64,000 bases of DNA from an uncultured Bacilli bacterium (GTDB lineage Bacteria > Bacillota_I > Bacilli_A > RF39 > UBA660): positions 82,305-146,304 of the forward strand of contig CAKPFM010000002.1 of assembly GCA_934153945.1 (NCBI GenBank). The letters are read 5' to 3'. Within the stretch, counting starts at the first letter, position 1, and each line of letters starts with the position of its first letter. Position numbers and translations under genes: made by a program. The notes beneath the pieces were generated by a model that saw only the letters and a list, made by a program, of their open reading frames with translations, did no database searches and was not told where the DNA came from. This document shows positions 46,640 to 56,718 of this stretch, piece by piece.

Positions 46640-46956
46640 TGAGAACAATAAAAGATATTTGTAATGAAATAAATATTAATTATGAAAATCCAGAAAGTAA
46701 TGATAATTTAGATAATTACATAGGAAAAATATATGAAGATAAAATATTAATAAAAAGAGCTAAATATGATGAATATTTAAAGCAAACAATAAATACTATT
46801 TATGTAGTTATAAATAATTTATATATAACAGCTATTTTAAAAGAAAAAGAACAATTAGATATGTTATATAAATATTTATTAAATAATGAATATTCATCTA
46901 TTTTAGAACTATCTAATATGGATGGAATAATAGAATTTCATATAGAATCATTATAA
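46639..46956 (+). CDS. Uncharacterised 105-aa protein downstream of parE
   Basis: Overlaps the parE stop by 1 nt (TAATG), so it is translationally coupled. Predicted alternating helix and strand (YENPESNDNLDNYIGKIYED; TIYVVINNLYITAILKEKEQ). No family recognised. Confidence 0.6.
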   Translation: MRTIKDICNEININYENPESNDNLDNYIGKIYEDKILIKRAKYDEYLKQTINTIYVVINNLYITAILKEKEQLDMLYKYLLNNEYSSILELSNMDGIIEFHIESL

Positions 46957-46971
46957 AAATTAAAAAAACAG

Positions 46972-47001
46972 TTGACTTATAAATAATCATTATGATATAA
47001 T
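46972..47001 (+). promoter_or_regulatory. Promoter of tRNA-Ala
   Basis: TTGACT (46972-46977), 18-bp spacer, TATAAT (46996-47001), 19 nt before the tRNA. Confidence 0.85.
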
Positions 47002-47020
47002 TTACTCGTTCAACTGATAT

Positions 47021-47097
47021 GGGGAATTAGCTCAGCTGGCTAGAGCACCACGCTTGCACCGTGGGGGTCAAGGGTTCGAATCCCTCATTCTCCACCA
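47021..47097 (+). tRNA. tRNA-Ala (UGC)
   Basis: Complete cloverleaf: acceptor GGGGAAT/ATTCTCC including the G3-U70 pair that defines alanine tRNA, anticodon stem CCACG/CGTGG with loop CTTGCAC (anticodon TGC), T-loop GGTTCGAATCC and an encoded CCA end. Confidence 0.97.
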
Positions 47098-47108
47098 TAT
47101 TTGAATTT

Positions 47109-47140
47109 AACCCTTATTTTATAAGGGTTTTTATTTTTTT
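47109..47140 (+). terminator. Terminator after tRNA-Ala
   Basis: AACCCTTA / TAAGGGTT with a 5-nt loop and a long T-rich tail. Confidence 0.85.
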
Positions 47141-47251
47141 TTATAATAAAATTCTCTCAAATATTACTTAAAAATTAAAACAAAATATCTATACATTGAC
47201 AAAACGACATTTTTTTGAGAAAATGTTATTAGTGAAAAAGAGGTGGTAAAA

Positions 47252-47578
47252 GTGTATCAAGATAGAATATTACTTACAGCTAAAGAAATTTTAGAAAAAG
47301 ATTTTAAAGTTGATACTAGAGGATATAGACCTCAAGAAGTTGATAAATTCTTAGATTTAGTAATTAGAGATTATGAAACTTTTATGACCATCATTAAAGA
47401 AAATGAAAGTGAAAAAAAGGAACTTCTTGAAGATAATATTAGATTAAAACAAGAAGTTAGAAATTTAAAAACTAAATTAGAAGTTCTAAAAGATGGTAGT
47501 GCTAAAGAAGTAAATAATGCTGATTTACTTAGAAGATTATCTAATTTAGAAAAAATAATTTATGGAAAAGATGAATAA
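47252..47578 (+). CDS. gpsB: Cell division protein GpsB (DivIVA family)
   Basis: 108 aa from GTG 47252, which has the GAGGTGG site at the right distance; GTG 47243 lies in that site. LLTAKEILEKDFKVDTRGYR with EVDKFLDLVIRDYETF is the GpsB membrane-binding coiled coil, and DLLRRLSNLEKIIYG the C-terminal trimer helix. It links PBP placement to the division cycle. rnpB follows, as in Bacillus. Confidence 0.9.
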   Translation: MYQDRILLTAKEILEKDFKVDTRGYRPQEVDKFLDLVIRDYETFMTIIKENESEKKELLEDNIRLKQEVRNLKTKLEVLKDGSAKEVNNADLLRRLSNLEKIIYGKDE

Positions 47579-47925
47579 TATTTTGACAAACGCTATATTC
47601 AAGTAATATAGAGGAAAGTCCATGCTCACATAGTCTGTGATGACTATAGTGTTCGCGTATAAGGAAAAAATAACTTATAGCAGTTTTTACTGACGGAATC
47701 GAAATAACCTAAGTCTTGTATATGGTTAGATTAGATATAAAGGGCCAAAGTGACGAAGAAATTAGAAATAATGGAAGTGGAACGTGGTAACCCCCGCGAG
47801 TGAGAAACCCAAATTATGGTAGGGGAGCTTACAGGAGAGAATTAGAATCAAATGTGGGATCGATTAATCGATAGATAAATGTTTGTCGCCGAAAGGTTAC
47901 AGAACATGGCTTATAAAATATTATT
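47577..47925 (+). ncRNA. rnpB: RNase P RNA (class B)
   Basis: Hallmarks: GAGGAAAGTCCATGCTC near the 5' end, the ATAG-rich P3 hairpin (CTATATT/AATATAG), GTAACCCCCGCGAGTGAGA, and a 3' end ACAGAACATGGCTTATA. AATATTTT (47577-47584) and AAAATATT (47915-47922) can form the terminal P1 helix. It processes the 5' ends of tRNAs with RnpA. Ends are approximate. Confidence 0.93.
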
Positions 47926-47955
47926 TTTTTTATTTAAACCTAGGAAGGTGAATTT

Positions 47956-48441
47956 ATGAAAGAAATTGGCGAAACGTTAAAAGAAGCCAGAGAAAGTATT
48001 GGTGTCTCGATAGAAGAAGTAGCTGGTGATTTAAAAGTTAGACCAAATCAAATAGAAAATATAGAAGCTGGAAATATGAAAGCTTTTAAAGACGTTTTAT
48101 ACGTTAAGGGATTAGTAAAAGAATATTCTAAATATTTAGGATTAAATTATGATGATATGATAGATGAATTTAATGAATATATGTTTGAATATACTTCAAA
48201 AATTTCTTTAGCTGATATTCAAAAAGCAAAAACTAAATTAGAAAAGAAAAAAAATAAAGGAAAAAGAATAATATCCCCATATACACTTGAAAGAAAAAAG
48301 AAATCAAATGCATTAACAATTACTATGATTATATCAGTACTAGTATTATTAGTTGTGCTAATATTTTTAGTTAAAGATTTAGTACAATCACAAAAAGAAA
48401 CAGAAGCAAATGGTAATCCAGTAGCAAGTAGTAGTCTTTAG
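47956..48441 (+). CDS. RodZ-like HTH membrane protein (short form)
   Basis: 161 aa. An N-terminal Xre-type HTH of the RodZ/HTH_25 kind (IGETLKEARESIGVSIEEVA; VLYVKGLVKEYSKYLGLN), a basic linker and one membrane segment (about 120-141), with only about 20 residues outside. RodZ links MreB to the elongasome; here the extracellular domain is nearly absent. Gene order rodZ-pgsA-recA-rny matches Bacillus (ymfM), minus cinA. Confidence 0.85.
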   Translation: MKEIGETLKEARESIGVSIEEVAGDLKVRPNQIENIEAGNMKAFKDVLYVKGLVKEYSKYLGLNYDDMIDEFNEYMFEYTSKISLADIQKAKTKLEKKKNKGKRIISPYTLERKKKSNALTITMIISVLVLLVVLIFLVKDLVQSQKETEANGNPVASSSL

Positions 48442-48449
48442 GAGGAAAT

Positions 48450-49040
48450 ATGAATTTACCAAATAAAATTACTTTTAGTAGAATTATTTTAACTATAATT
48501 ATAATAGGAATATTGTTATTCCCATTTGATGCTGTAGGTATATCATTACCTAGTTTATTTATAAATGAATCAATAGTAGTAGAAATCAAATATTTAATAG
48601 TTGGCATATTATTTGTCATAGCTTCAGTATCTGATATAATAGATGGTAAATTAGCTAGAAAGTATAGTATGGAAACAAATGTTGGAAAAGTAATGGACGA
48701 TATAGCTGACAAATTATTAATAGATTTAGTACTAATAGTTTTGTCAACATGTGGATTTATTTCTTCAGTAATAGCCATTACGATTATAGCAACTGATATA
48801 ATTAATTATGCTTTCAAACTAGGATGCAATGGTAATGAAATAAAATGTAATATAACTATAAAAAAAATAAAAAATATATTTATGAATGTTGGTATAGTTT
48901 TAACACTATTCTATAATTTACCATTTGAATTAATTAATTTCAAAGTATCTGATGTAATGCTGATGATAGCTGCAGTACTATGTATTGTAATAACATTGCA
49001 ATATTATGAAAATGGTAAAAAATACATAAAAATGCAATAA
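48450..49040 (+). CDS. pgsA: CDP-diacylglycerol-glycerol-3-phosphate phosphatidyltransferase
   Basis: 196 aa, multi-pass. MNLPNKITFSRI start and SDIIDGKLARKYSMETNVGK with DDIADK give DG(x2)AR(x8)G(x3)D(x3)D. Position between rodZ and recA is the Firmicutes pgsA place. Makes phosphatidylglycerophosphate. It starts 8 nt after rodZ with AGGAGG. Confidence 0.9.
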   Translation: MNLPNKITFSRIILTIIIIGILLFPFDAVGISLPSLFINESIVVEIKYLIVGILFVIASVSDIIDGKLARKYSMETNVGKVMDDIADKLLIDLVLIVLSTCGFISSVIAITIIATDIINYAFKLGCNGNEIKCNITIKKIKNIFMNVGIVLTLFYNLPFELINFKVSDVMLMIAAVLCIVITLQYYENGKKYIKMQ

Positions 49041-49104
49041 ATATGCATTTTTTTTAGGTATTTTGCTTTATTTTAACTATAATATAAGTAGAGAAAAAGA
49101 AAAA

Positions 49105-49156
49105 TAAACAAATGTTCGTATTTTCTATTGACAAAGTATTTAAAATAATATATACT
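49105..49156 (+). promoter_or_regulatory. recA promoter with a possible SOS box
   Basis: TTGACA (49128-49133), 17-bp spacer, TATACT (49151-49156). Upstream, TAAACAAATGTTCG (49105-49118) matches the Gram-positive LexA site CGAAC-N4-GTTCG in eight of ten positions. No lexA gene is in the window. Confidence 0.6.
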
Positions 49157-49178
49157 TTTATTGTAAGGAGGAAAACTA

Positions 49179-50204
49179 ATGGTAAAACAATCAAATGATA
49201 AGACATTAGAACAAGTATTATTAGATTTAGAAAAACAATTCGGAAAAGGATCAGTTATGAAATTAGGAGAAAATGAACATAGAGAAATTGATACAATTTC
49301 AAGTGGATCATTGTCTTTAGATATAGCATTAGGAATAGGGGGTCTTCCTAAAGGAAGAATAGTAGAAATATTTGGGCCTGAATCAAGTGGTAAAACAACT
49401 ATTGCATTACACGTAATTGCTGAAGCTCAAAAATTAGGTGGAAGAGCTGCATTTATAGATGCTGAACATGCATTAGATCCAACATATGCAGCAAAAATAG
49501 GAGTTAATATTAATGAACTATTATTATCTCAACCGGATAATGGAGAACAAGCTTTAGAAATTTGCGAAGCCTTAGTTAGAAGTGGTGCTATAAGTGTAAT
49601 AGTAATAGATAGTGTTGCAGCACTAGTCCCACAAGCAGAAATAGAGGGCGAAATGGGAGATTCGCATGTAGGATTACAAGCAAGATTAATGAGCCAAGCA
49701 TTAAGAAAATTATCTGGTGTAATTAATAAAACAAATACAATAGCAATCTTTATTAACCAATTGCGTGAAAAAGTAGGTGTAATGTTTGGAAATCCAGAAA
49801 CTACGCCTGGTGGTAGAGCATTAAAATTCTATTCTTCTATTAGATTAGATATTAGACGTTCTGAACAAATAAAAGATGGAGCAAATATTATTGGAAATAA
49901 AACAGCAATTAAAGTTGTAAAGAATAAAATGGCTCCACCATTTAAATCATGTAATGTTGATATTATGTATGGTGAAGGTGTTTCAAAAGAAGGAGAAATG
50001 GTTGATCTAGGAAGTGAAGCTGGAATAATTGAAAAAAGTGGTGCATGGTATGCATACAATGGAGAAAAAATAGGTCAAGGAAAAGAAAACGCCAAAGAGT
50101 ATCTTAAAAATAATCCGGTTATTAGAGATGAAATAGAACAAAAAATTAGAGAACACTATGATATAGCTAAAAAATCTTCTACTGATAAAAAAGAAGAACA
50201 ATAA
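49179..50204 (+). CDS. recA: Recombinase RecA
   Basis: 341 aa. [14 protein letters not shown] (Walker A), [21 protein letters not shown] (Walker B and L1), [22 protein letters not shown] (L2 region), and an acidic-basic C-tail. Strand exchange in recombination and SOS coprotease. AAGGAGG site. Confidence 0.97.
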   Translation: MVKQSNDKTLEQVLLDLEKQFGKGSVMKLGENEHREIDTISSGSLSLDIALGIGGLPKGRIVEIFGPESSGKTTIALHVIAEAQKLGGRAAFIDAEHALDPTYAAKIGVNINELLLSQPDNGEQALEICEALVRSGAISVIVIDSVAALVPQAEIEGEMGDSHVGLQARLMSQALRKLSGVINKTNTIAIFINQLREKVGVMFGNPETTPGGRALKFYSSIRLDIRRSEQIKDGANIIGNKTAIKVVKNKMAPPFKSCNVDIMYGEGVSKEGEMVDLGSEAGIIEKSGAWYAYNGEKIGQGKENAKEYLKNNPVIRDEIEQKIREHYDIAKKSSTDKKEEQ

Positions 50205-50229
50205 AAATCCAGAATTATCTGGATTTTTT
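50204..50229. terminator. Bidirectional terminator between recA and a convergent gene
   Basis: AAAATCCAGA / TCTGGATTTT with an ATTA loop, A- and T-flanked; it overlaps the 3' end of the minus-strand gene. Confidence 0.8.
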
Positions 50230-50778
50230 CTTTTGAAAATTAATTTTTTCTTCTGGGAAATTAATCTTATACTCTGTATGATAGAAATTTTTTAAATCAT
50301 CAATATCTTTTTTTATTGAAGTAATTTTTTCTATTTCTTTTGCTGTTTTATTTTTTTCATAATATTTTTTATCAATTTCTTTTTGAATATTTATTGCTAC
50401 TTCATCAATATCAATTTTTTTACTATTTGAAGGAAAATTTCTAGCTACATTAAGTGTCCCAATAGCAATAGAAGATATAACAACTGAATTGATAATTGAT
50501 CTAATAATAAAATTTTGAAAAATAGAAAATTCAGAAATTGTTATTGGATTTAATGCTATGTAAGGACAAGCACATACTGAAGTAACAGTTAAAATACTAA
50601 ATAATACCAATTTTATTTTATTTTTGGTACTATAACAATTTTTACCTAAATTGTCTATCATTTTCTCCATACAAATAATATCATTATCAAGTCTTTCAAT
50701 TTTATTATTTAATTTTTGAATTAATTCATTATATTTTTTATAAATTGTGTAATAATCATTTTTCATAATATCCCTCAC
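50215..50778 (-). CDS. Coiled-coil membrane protein, unknown
   Basis: 187 aa. A long N-terminal helix (YKKYNELIQKLNNKIERLDN), two membrane segments (about 60-80 and 95-117) and a C-terminal charged coiled coil (VAINIQKEIDKKYYEKNKTA). Not recognised. Ribosome site is weak (GAGGGATATT). Confidence 0.6.
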   Translation of the reverse strand: MRDIMKNDYYTIYKKYNELIQKLNNKIERLDNDIICMEKMIDNLGKNCYSTKNKIKLVLFSILTVTSVCACPYIALNPITISEFSIFQNFIIRSIINSVVISSIAIGTLNVARNFPSNSKKIDIDEVAINIQKEIDKKYYEKNKTAKEIEKITSIKKDIDDLKNFYHTEYKINFPEEKINFQKKKSR

Positions 50779-50896
50779 ATTACGAAGTATGCTAACACAA
50801 TAACCTCATTTTGTCAAATTACCTTGACAACAACTTGAAAATTAATTACAATGTTATTAGTGAAATAATATTTTACTAATTAGAATGGAGGAAATT

Positions 50897-52450
50897 ATGA
50901 ATGATATGATTTTATCCATTTTACTAGTATTAATTGGACTTTTTGTTGGCATTATTATAATGTTTATAATTAATTATTTAAAAGGAATATCTGCTAATGC
51001 AAAAGCAGAAAAAATAATAGAAACTGCAAAAAAAGAAGCAGATAAGATAAAAAGAGATAATATCTTAGAAAGTAAAGAAGAAATTCATAGATTAAAACTA
51101 GATGCTGAAAAAGAAATAAAAGAAAAAAAAGCAGAAATAATAGACTCTGAACAACGTTTATTAACTAGAGAAAACAACATAGATAGAAGAGATCAAACAT
51201 TACAAAATCGTGAACAAATGTTGGAAGAAAAAGAAAATTTATTAATAAATAAACAAAAAGATATCCAATTAGAACAAGCTAAAGTGGAAGATATAAAAAA
51301 TGAACAAATTAAAGAATTAGAAAAAATAGCAGGATTAACTAAAAAACAAGCAAAAGATATGGTACTTAAAAAAGTAGAAGAAATGATGAATTTAGAAATC
51401 TCAGCTTATATTAAAGAAAGAGAAACAGAAGCAAAATTAGAAGCTGATAAAAAAGCAAAAACTTTGATGGTATCATGCATGCAAAAGTATGCAGGTGATG
51501 TTGCTAATGAACAAACTGTTACAGTAGTAAGTTTACCAAACGATGAGATGAAAGGTCGTATTATTGGTAGAGAAGGTAGAAATATAAGAACTATTGAATC
51601 AGTAACGGGAGTAGATTTAATAATTGATGATACTCCAGAAGCAATAGTATTATCAAGCTTTGATCCTCTAAGAAGGGAAATAGCAAGAGTAACTATTGAA
51701 GGATTAATAAAAGATGGAAGAATTCATCCTACAAGAATAGAAGAATTATATGATAAAAGTTTAAAAGAAATAACTTCTCAAATAAGAGAATATGGTGAAG
51801 CAGCTTTATTTGATTTAGGATTAACTAAGGTTGAACCAGAATTAGTAGAAATAATAGGAAAATTACATTTTAGAACAAGTTATGGTCAAAATGCATTAAC
51901 ACATTCAATTGAAGTAGCCCATTTATCTGGGTTAATAGCTTCAGAACTAGGTGAAAATGTTAATTTAGCAAAACGTGCAGGATTACTACACGATATAGGT
52001 AAAGCAATTGATCATGAAGTAGAAGGTAGCCATGTAACTTTAGGTAGTGAATTAGCTAGAAAATATGGTGAAAATGAAATAGTAATAAATGCTATTGAAT
52101 CACATCATGGCGATACAGAAGCAACAAGTATTATTTCTGTAATAGTTGCTATAGCAGATACACTATCAGCTTCACGTCCAGGAGCTAGAAATGACTCATT
52201 AGAAAACTATATTCAAAGATTACAAGAACTAGAAAATATTGCTAACAGTATAGAAGGTGTAGATAAAACATATGCTGTACAAGCTGGTAGAGAAATAAGA
52301 GTAATTGTAAAACCAGAAGAAGTTGATGATTTAGGAAGTTATAAAGTAGCTCGTGATATAAAAACAAGAATAGAAAATGAAATGCAATATCCAGGAACTA
52401 TAAAAGTAACTGTAATAAGAGAAACTAGAGCTACTGAAGAAGCAAAATAA
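50897..52450 (+). CDS. rny: Ribonuclease Y
   Basis: 517 aa from ATG 50897 (GGAGG site). N-terminal membrane anchor (about 5-28), a long coiled coil (about 30-190), KH domain ([22 protein letters not shown]) and HD domain ([22 protein letters not shown]). It starts mRNA decay at the membrane in Firmicutes. Follows recA as in Bacillus. Confidence 0.96.
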   Translation: MNDMILSILLVLIGLFVGIIIMFIINYLKGISANAKAEKIIETAKKEADKIKRDNILESKEEIHRLKLDAEKEIKEKKAEIIDSEQRLLTRENNIDRRDQTLQNREQMLEEKENLLINKQKDIQLEQAKVEDIKNEQIKELEKIAGLTKKQAKDMVLKKVEEMMNLEISAYIKERETEAKLEADKKAKTLMVSCMQKYAGDVANEQTVTVVSLPNDEMKGRIIGREGRNIRTIESVTGVDLIIDDTPEAIVLSSFDPLRREIARVTIEGLIKDGRIHPTRIEELYDKSLKEITSQIREYGEAALFDLGLTKVEPELVEIIGKLHFRTSYGQNALTHSIEVAHLSGLIASELGENVNLAKRAGLLHDIGKAIDHEVEGSHVTLGSELARKYGENEIVINAIESHHGDTEATSIISVIVAIADTLSASRPGARNDSLENYIQRLQELENIANSIEGVDKTYAVQAGREIRVIVKPEEVDDLGSYKVARDIKTRIENEMQYPGTIKVTVIRETRATEEAK

Positions 52451-52761
52451 TTGAAAAGGTACTTGAAAAAGTATCTTTTTTATAGGCTGATTATATAAGT
52501 AAAAAAATAGTAATATAGTTTCAGTTAGTGATAGATAAGATATTAGATTTAGAAATCATTGGAAAGTATATATATTCTATATAAAATTAGAGAAAAATTC
52601 TTTTTTATAATCAAAAAATTGATATAATAAAAATTAATAGTTATTTGCATTTTATAGGAAATAATAAAAGAAATGACTGATTAAATGTCAATAGTAAATA
52701 TTTACTGAAAATTAAGAAAATATGATATAATGTACTGTGAAGTAAACATAGGAGTGGTTGT
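52451..52761 (+). promoter_or_regulatory. Intergenic region with terminator, shared 19-mer and exporter promoter
   Basis: A hairpin with GGTACTT / AAGTATC and Ts (52457-52482) ends rny. A 19-mer at 52503-52521 recurs at 63658-63676. Extended -10 TGATATAAT (52723-52731) lies 31 nt before the GTG of the ABC gene. No RNA gene is recognised. Confidence 0.55.
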
Positions 52762-54528
52762 GTGAAGTCATTTAGATTAATTATAAAAAGTTTTAAGAAT
52801 ACAAAATTCAGAATTGTACTATATGTTATGCTTAGTTTAGTTATTACATATTTATCAACATTTATACCTATAATAATTCAATATTTTTTAGATGTATTAT
52901 TAAAACAACAAGTCAATAACAATATTATTGAAAAAATTATTAGTATATTTAATAATAATTTATCTTTTGTATCTATAATGTGTATATTGTTAATTATTGT
53001 AGAAGTAATAATAGTATTATCTACATATTTAAGAACAATTATTAAAAATAAAATTATACAAGAATTTCAATATGAAATAAAAATTCAATTATTTAATCAT
53101 ATACAAAATTTAACTTATCATGATTTTTATAAAAACTCTCTTGCTGATTTGGTACAAAATTCAACGGATGATGTTAATAATATAATTAGTTTTATTGAAA
53201 AACAACTTACATTTATATTAGATTTAGTATTAGTGATTATTTTTGCATTATACCAATTATCCAACTTAAATTTATATATATCTCTTGTAATGGCAGTTGC
53301 TATTTTTATAATCATTATTTGTTCAATATTTTATTTTAAAAAATCTAGAATAATAATTGATAACTGTTTAAAATCTCAAAGGAATTTATACACAAAATTA
53401 AATGATAATTATTCTAATATTAAATTCATGAAAGTAAATAATTTAAAAGAAAAAGAATTACATAATTTTAATATAGTTAATAACAATAATTTTGAAGCTA
53501 ATAATAAAAAAATTGTAGTAGATAGTTTATATAAAACTTTTACAAGTAGTGTTGTTAAGACTCAAACACCCATAATTTTGTTAATCAGTAGTATTTTGTA
53601 TTCTAAAGAAATAATGACTATTGGTAGTATATATGTTACTATTAATTATTCAAATAGAATTACAAGCTCATTCATAGATTTATCAGAAATATTAGAAGTA
53701 TTTAATTTATGTATAGCTTCATATAAAAGGCTCAATCAACTATTATCTTTAAATCATGAAGATGATGATAAAAATAATAATATCGTTATAAATGATACAA
53801 CAATTTCGTTCAATCACGCTAATATTATAGTCAATGGAACTATGATTTTAAAAGATTTAAACTTTACAATAAACCCTAATGAAAAAGTTATGATAATTGG
53901 TGGTACAGGAAGTGGAAAATCAATATTATTTAAAACATTAATTGGTTTTTATGAATATGAGGGAAGTATAAAGATAGGTCAATATGAAGTAAGAGATTTA
54001 AATAAAAAATCTATAAGAGAAAATATATGTTTATTACTTCAAGATTCATATCTATTCTCAAAAACAATAACTGAAAATATAAAAATATTAATGCCTAATA
54101 TATCTAACTTAGAAATGATAAATCTTTCAATATTCTTTTCTTTTCATAGTGATGTAGAAAAATTTAATGATGGTTACGATAGCCAAATCGGAAAAAATGG
54201 AATTGTTTTATCAAAGGGGCAAAGGCAAAGACTGGTGCTAATAAGAGCATATACTAGACCTAAACCTATAATGATATTTGATGATTCTTTTAGTGCTATA
54301 GATAGAATAAATAAAAAAGATATACTAGATAAATTACTTTTGTTAGATGATAATTCAAGTAAAATATTTATAACACATGATATTCAATTAGCACCTAATT
54401 TTGATAAGATTATTTATTTAAACAATGGATATGTAATTTCGGGAACACATCAAGAATTATTGAATAATGAACAATATAAAACAATTTATGAACTTGATTT
54501 AAATAAAGTGGGTGAAGAATATGTTTGA
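52762..54528 (+). CDS. ABC exporter subunit with degenerate catalytic site
   Basis: 588 aa, GTG start. Six membrane segments (about 15-320), then a nucleotide-binding domain: Walker A IGGTGSGKSILFK, signature LSKGQRQRL, Walker B PIMIFDDSFSAID. The residue after Walker B is Asp rather than the catalytic Glu, as in the inactive half of heterodimeric exporters (BmrC, TM287 type). It overlaps the next gene by 8 nt, so the two form one transporter. Substrate unknown (drug, lipid or peptide). Confidence 0.88.
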   Translation: MKSFRLIIKSFKNTKFRIVLYVMLSLVITYLSTFIPIIIQYFLDVLLKQQVNNNIIEKIISIFNNNLSFVSIMCILLIIVEVIIVLSTYLRTIIKNKIIQEFQYEIKIQLFNHIQNLTYHDFYKNSLADLVQNSTDDVNNIISFIEKQLTFILDLVLVIIFALYQLSNLNLYISLVMAVAIFIIIICSIFYFKKSRIIIDNCLKSQRNLYTKLNDNYSNIKFMKVNNLKEKELHNFNIVNNNNFEANNKKIVVDSLYKTFTSSVVKTQTPIILLISSILYSKEIMTIGSIYVTINYSNRITSSFIDLSEILEVFNLCIASYKRLNQLLSLNHEDDDKNNNIVINDTTISFNHANIIVNGTMILKDLNFTINPNEKVMIIGGTGSGKSILFKTLIGFYEYEGSIKIGQYEVRDLNKKSIRENICLLLQDSYLFSKTITENIKILMPNISNLEMINLSIFFSFHSDVEKFNDGYDSQIGKNGIVLSKGQRQRLVLIRAYTRPKPIMIFDDSFSAIDRINKKDILDKLLLLDDNSSKIFITHDIQLAPNFDKIIYLNNGYVISGTHQELLNNEQYKTIYELDLNKVGEEYV

Positions 54529-56236
54529 TAAACATAAATTAACTGAAATGTTTAATTTTACTACAAACAAAAATAAAACAATACAAAGAGCATTATTTGA
54601 TTTATTTCAAATAACTCCTATTATTGTCTATCAGTTTGTACTTTCAAAGAATATTGATGATTATATACCAAATAATAATATAAAATTAGTAATTACAATA
54701 TGTTCTCTTTACATTTTATATATTTGGATTAGGATATTTTTATTTAATTATTATCTCGAAAAACAAAGATGTATCATATGTTATGACAATGATAGACAAA
54801 TAAAAAATAAGATTTTTAAAAGTATACAAGATGCAAAAATCAGTGAGTTAGATAAAATTCAAGTAGGAAATCTATTCAGTATTTCAACTTCACAAAGCTT
54901 TGATGCATCAAGATTATTTATATGGAATTTTCTCGGACTATTTGCATATAGGATAAAGAGTATTGTAATTACATTTGTAATTATGTTATTTATTAATTAT
55001 AAAATTGCACTTGTAATATTATTAATATTTACAATGTCATATATAATGTTAATTCCTTTTTATAACAAAAATATGAAAATTTTTAAAAAAATACAGCAAA
55101 CGATAATTGATTTACAGGAGAAAGTTAATGAATATATAGATAGTTTTTCTACAACTAAAACTTTGAGATTAGAAGAAATTAATATTGATGATATAAGAAA
55201 AATGCTTGAAAAGTCTAAAAATGAATTAATTAAATCAAGTAAAATTGTAGGATTACACACTGCTATATTTTCTTTATTAACTTTTACGGCTACAGTAGTG
55301 ACTTTAATTATGGGAAGTAATCAAATTTTATTAGGAATTGGATTGGCTTCATCAATACTTTTAATGTTAGATTATATAAATGACATTAATGGACATATGA
55401 AAGGTGTTTTAGATCATATCCATGAGGCAATGAATAAATATAGTGCTTTTTTAAATGTTTTAAATATAATTAATATGAAAAAAGAAGATGACAATGGAAA
55501 ACTAAATTTAAATACAATTAAAACTATAGAGTTTAAAAATGTATCATTAAGTTATGATAAGATTAATACAATTTTAGAAAATATAAATTTAAAAATAGAT
55601 AAACCAATGACTATAGCTATTGTAGGAAAAAGTGGCTCCGGTAAAACATCTTTTGTTAATTTGATTCCAAGATTTTATGATTTAACAAATGGTAAAATTT
55701 TAATTAATAATATAGATTATAGAGAGTATAAATTAGATGAACTTAGAAAAAATATTTCGTATGTTTTTCAAGAGCCAGTTATATTAAATATGACTATAAA
55801 AGATAACTTAATGTATGGACTAGATAATGTTAAATTTGAAGATGTAAAGAATATTTGTTTAAAATTGGGATTGAATGATAAAATAATGTCATTACCAAAC
55901 GATTATGAAACATTAGTAAGTGATAAAACAGATTTATTATCGTTTGGTGAAAAACAGTTATTGAGTTATGCAAGAGCAATCCTTAAAAATGGTGATATTA
56001 TAATATTAGATGAGGTTACATCTAATATAGATTTAAAATTTGAACAAAATATTATTAAGGCAAATCAAACTTTACTTAAGGGCAAAATTGCATTTATAAT
56101 TGCCCATAGATTAAATACAATTAAAAATGCAGATCTAATTATATATATAGGAGATAAACATATTGAAGAAATGGGAACACATGAAGAATTATTAAAATTA
56201 AATGGAAAGTATTCTAAATTATTTATGACTAAATAA
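54521..56236 (+). CDS. ABC exporter subunit, catalytically complete partner
   Basis: 571 aa from ATG 54521 (GGGTGAAG site); the GTG at 54512 overlaps that site. Six membrane segments, Walker A VGKSGSGKTSFVN, Q-loop SYVFQEPVI, signature LLSFGEKQLLSYARA, Walker B DIIILDEVTSNID with the catalytic Glu, and the H-loop FIIAHRLNTI. It provides the active ATP site of the heterodimer. Confidence 0.88.
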   Translation: MFDKHKLTEMFNFTTNKNKTIQRALFDLFQITPIIVYQFVLSKNIDDYIPNNNIKLVITICSLYILYIWIRIFLFNYYLEKQRCIICYDNDRQIKNKIFKSIQDAKISELDKIQVGNLFSISTSQSFDASRLFIWNFLGLFAYRIKSIVITFVIMLFINYKIALVILLIFTMSYIMLIPFYNKNMKIFKKIQQTIIDLQEKVNEYIDSFSTTKTLRLEEINIDDIRKMLEKSKNELIKSSKIVGLHTAIFSLLTFTATVVTLIMGSNQILLGIGLASSILLMLDYINDINGHMKGVLDHIHEAMNKYSAFLNVLNIINMKKEDDNGKLNLNTIKTIEFKNVSLSYDKINTILENINLKIDKPMTIAIVGKSGSGKTSFVNLIPRFYDLTNGKILINNIDYREYKLDELRKNISYVFQEPVILNMTIKDNLMYGLDNVKFEDVKNICLKLGLNDKIMSLPNDYETLVSDKTDLLSFGEKQLLSYARAILKNGDIIILDEVTSNIDLKFEQNIIKANQTLLKGKIAFIIAHRLNTIKNADLIIYIGDKHIEEMGTHEELLKLNGKYSKLFMTK

Positions 56237-56374
56237 TTTGTTGCTTTACAAAAATCTAAATACATGATAATAATTTAAAATTAAAAAAATTTAACTTTAT
56301 TTGTAGTAGTGATTTTAACAATAATAATGGATTATTACATATTATTCTTGCAATTTAACAATAATAAAAAAAAG

Positions 56375-56404
56375 TATACACATTTTAAAAATATGTGGTA
56401 TAAT
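56375..56404 (+). promoter_or_regulatory. Promoter of the rimP-nusA-infB operon
   Basis: TATACA (56375-56380), 18-bp spacer, TATAAT (56399-56404). Confidence 0.75.
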
Positions 56405-56419
56405 ATTCACATAAGCAAC

Positions 56420-56446
56420 GAGTGGGACAAAAATCCCACTCTTTAA
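56420..56446 (+). terminator. Leader hairpin (possible attenuator) before rimP
   Basis: GAGTGGGA / TCCCACTC with a 6-nt loop followed by TTTAAT, 18 nt before rimP. A similar GTGGG/CCCAC hairpin precedes this operon in many Firmicutes and could give NusA-dependent feedback. Confidence 0.65.
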
Positions 56447-56463
56447 TATAAGAGGGAGGATAT

Positions 56464-56718
56464 ATGAGTATAGAAAAAAAAGTAGAAGATTTAATCAAAA
56501 ATATAATAGAAGAAAACAATTATATTTTTGAAAAAGTTGAATATGTTAAAGAAGGAAAAACATATTTTTTAAGAGTTATTATTAATAAAAATGGAATAAT
56601 TAATGTTGAAGACTGTGTAACTGTATCAGGATTGATAAATCCTATATTAGATGAAGCAGATTTAATAGAAGAAAATTATATACTAGATGTATGTTCAAAT
56701 GGAGGTTATTATGAATAG
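56464..56718 (+). CDS. rimP: Ribosome maturation factor RimP, N-terminal domain only
   Basis: 84 aa against about 150 usual. EKVEYVKEGKTYFLRVIINK and INVEDCVTVSGLINPILDEA are the RimP N-terminal domain. After ENYILDVCSN the frame ends, where homologues continue SSPGLxRPL into a C-terminal SH3-like domain. The stop overlaps the nusA start by 8 nt and the nusA ribosome site is inside the last codons, so there is no room for the missing part. It helps 30S maturation. Confidence 0.85.
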   Translation: MSIEKKVEDLIKNIIEENNYIFEKVEYVKEGKTYFLRVIINKNGIINVEDCVTVSGLINPILDEADLIEENYILDVCSNGGYYE

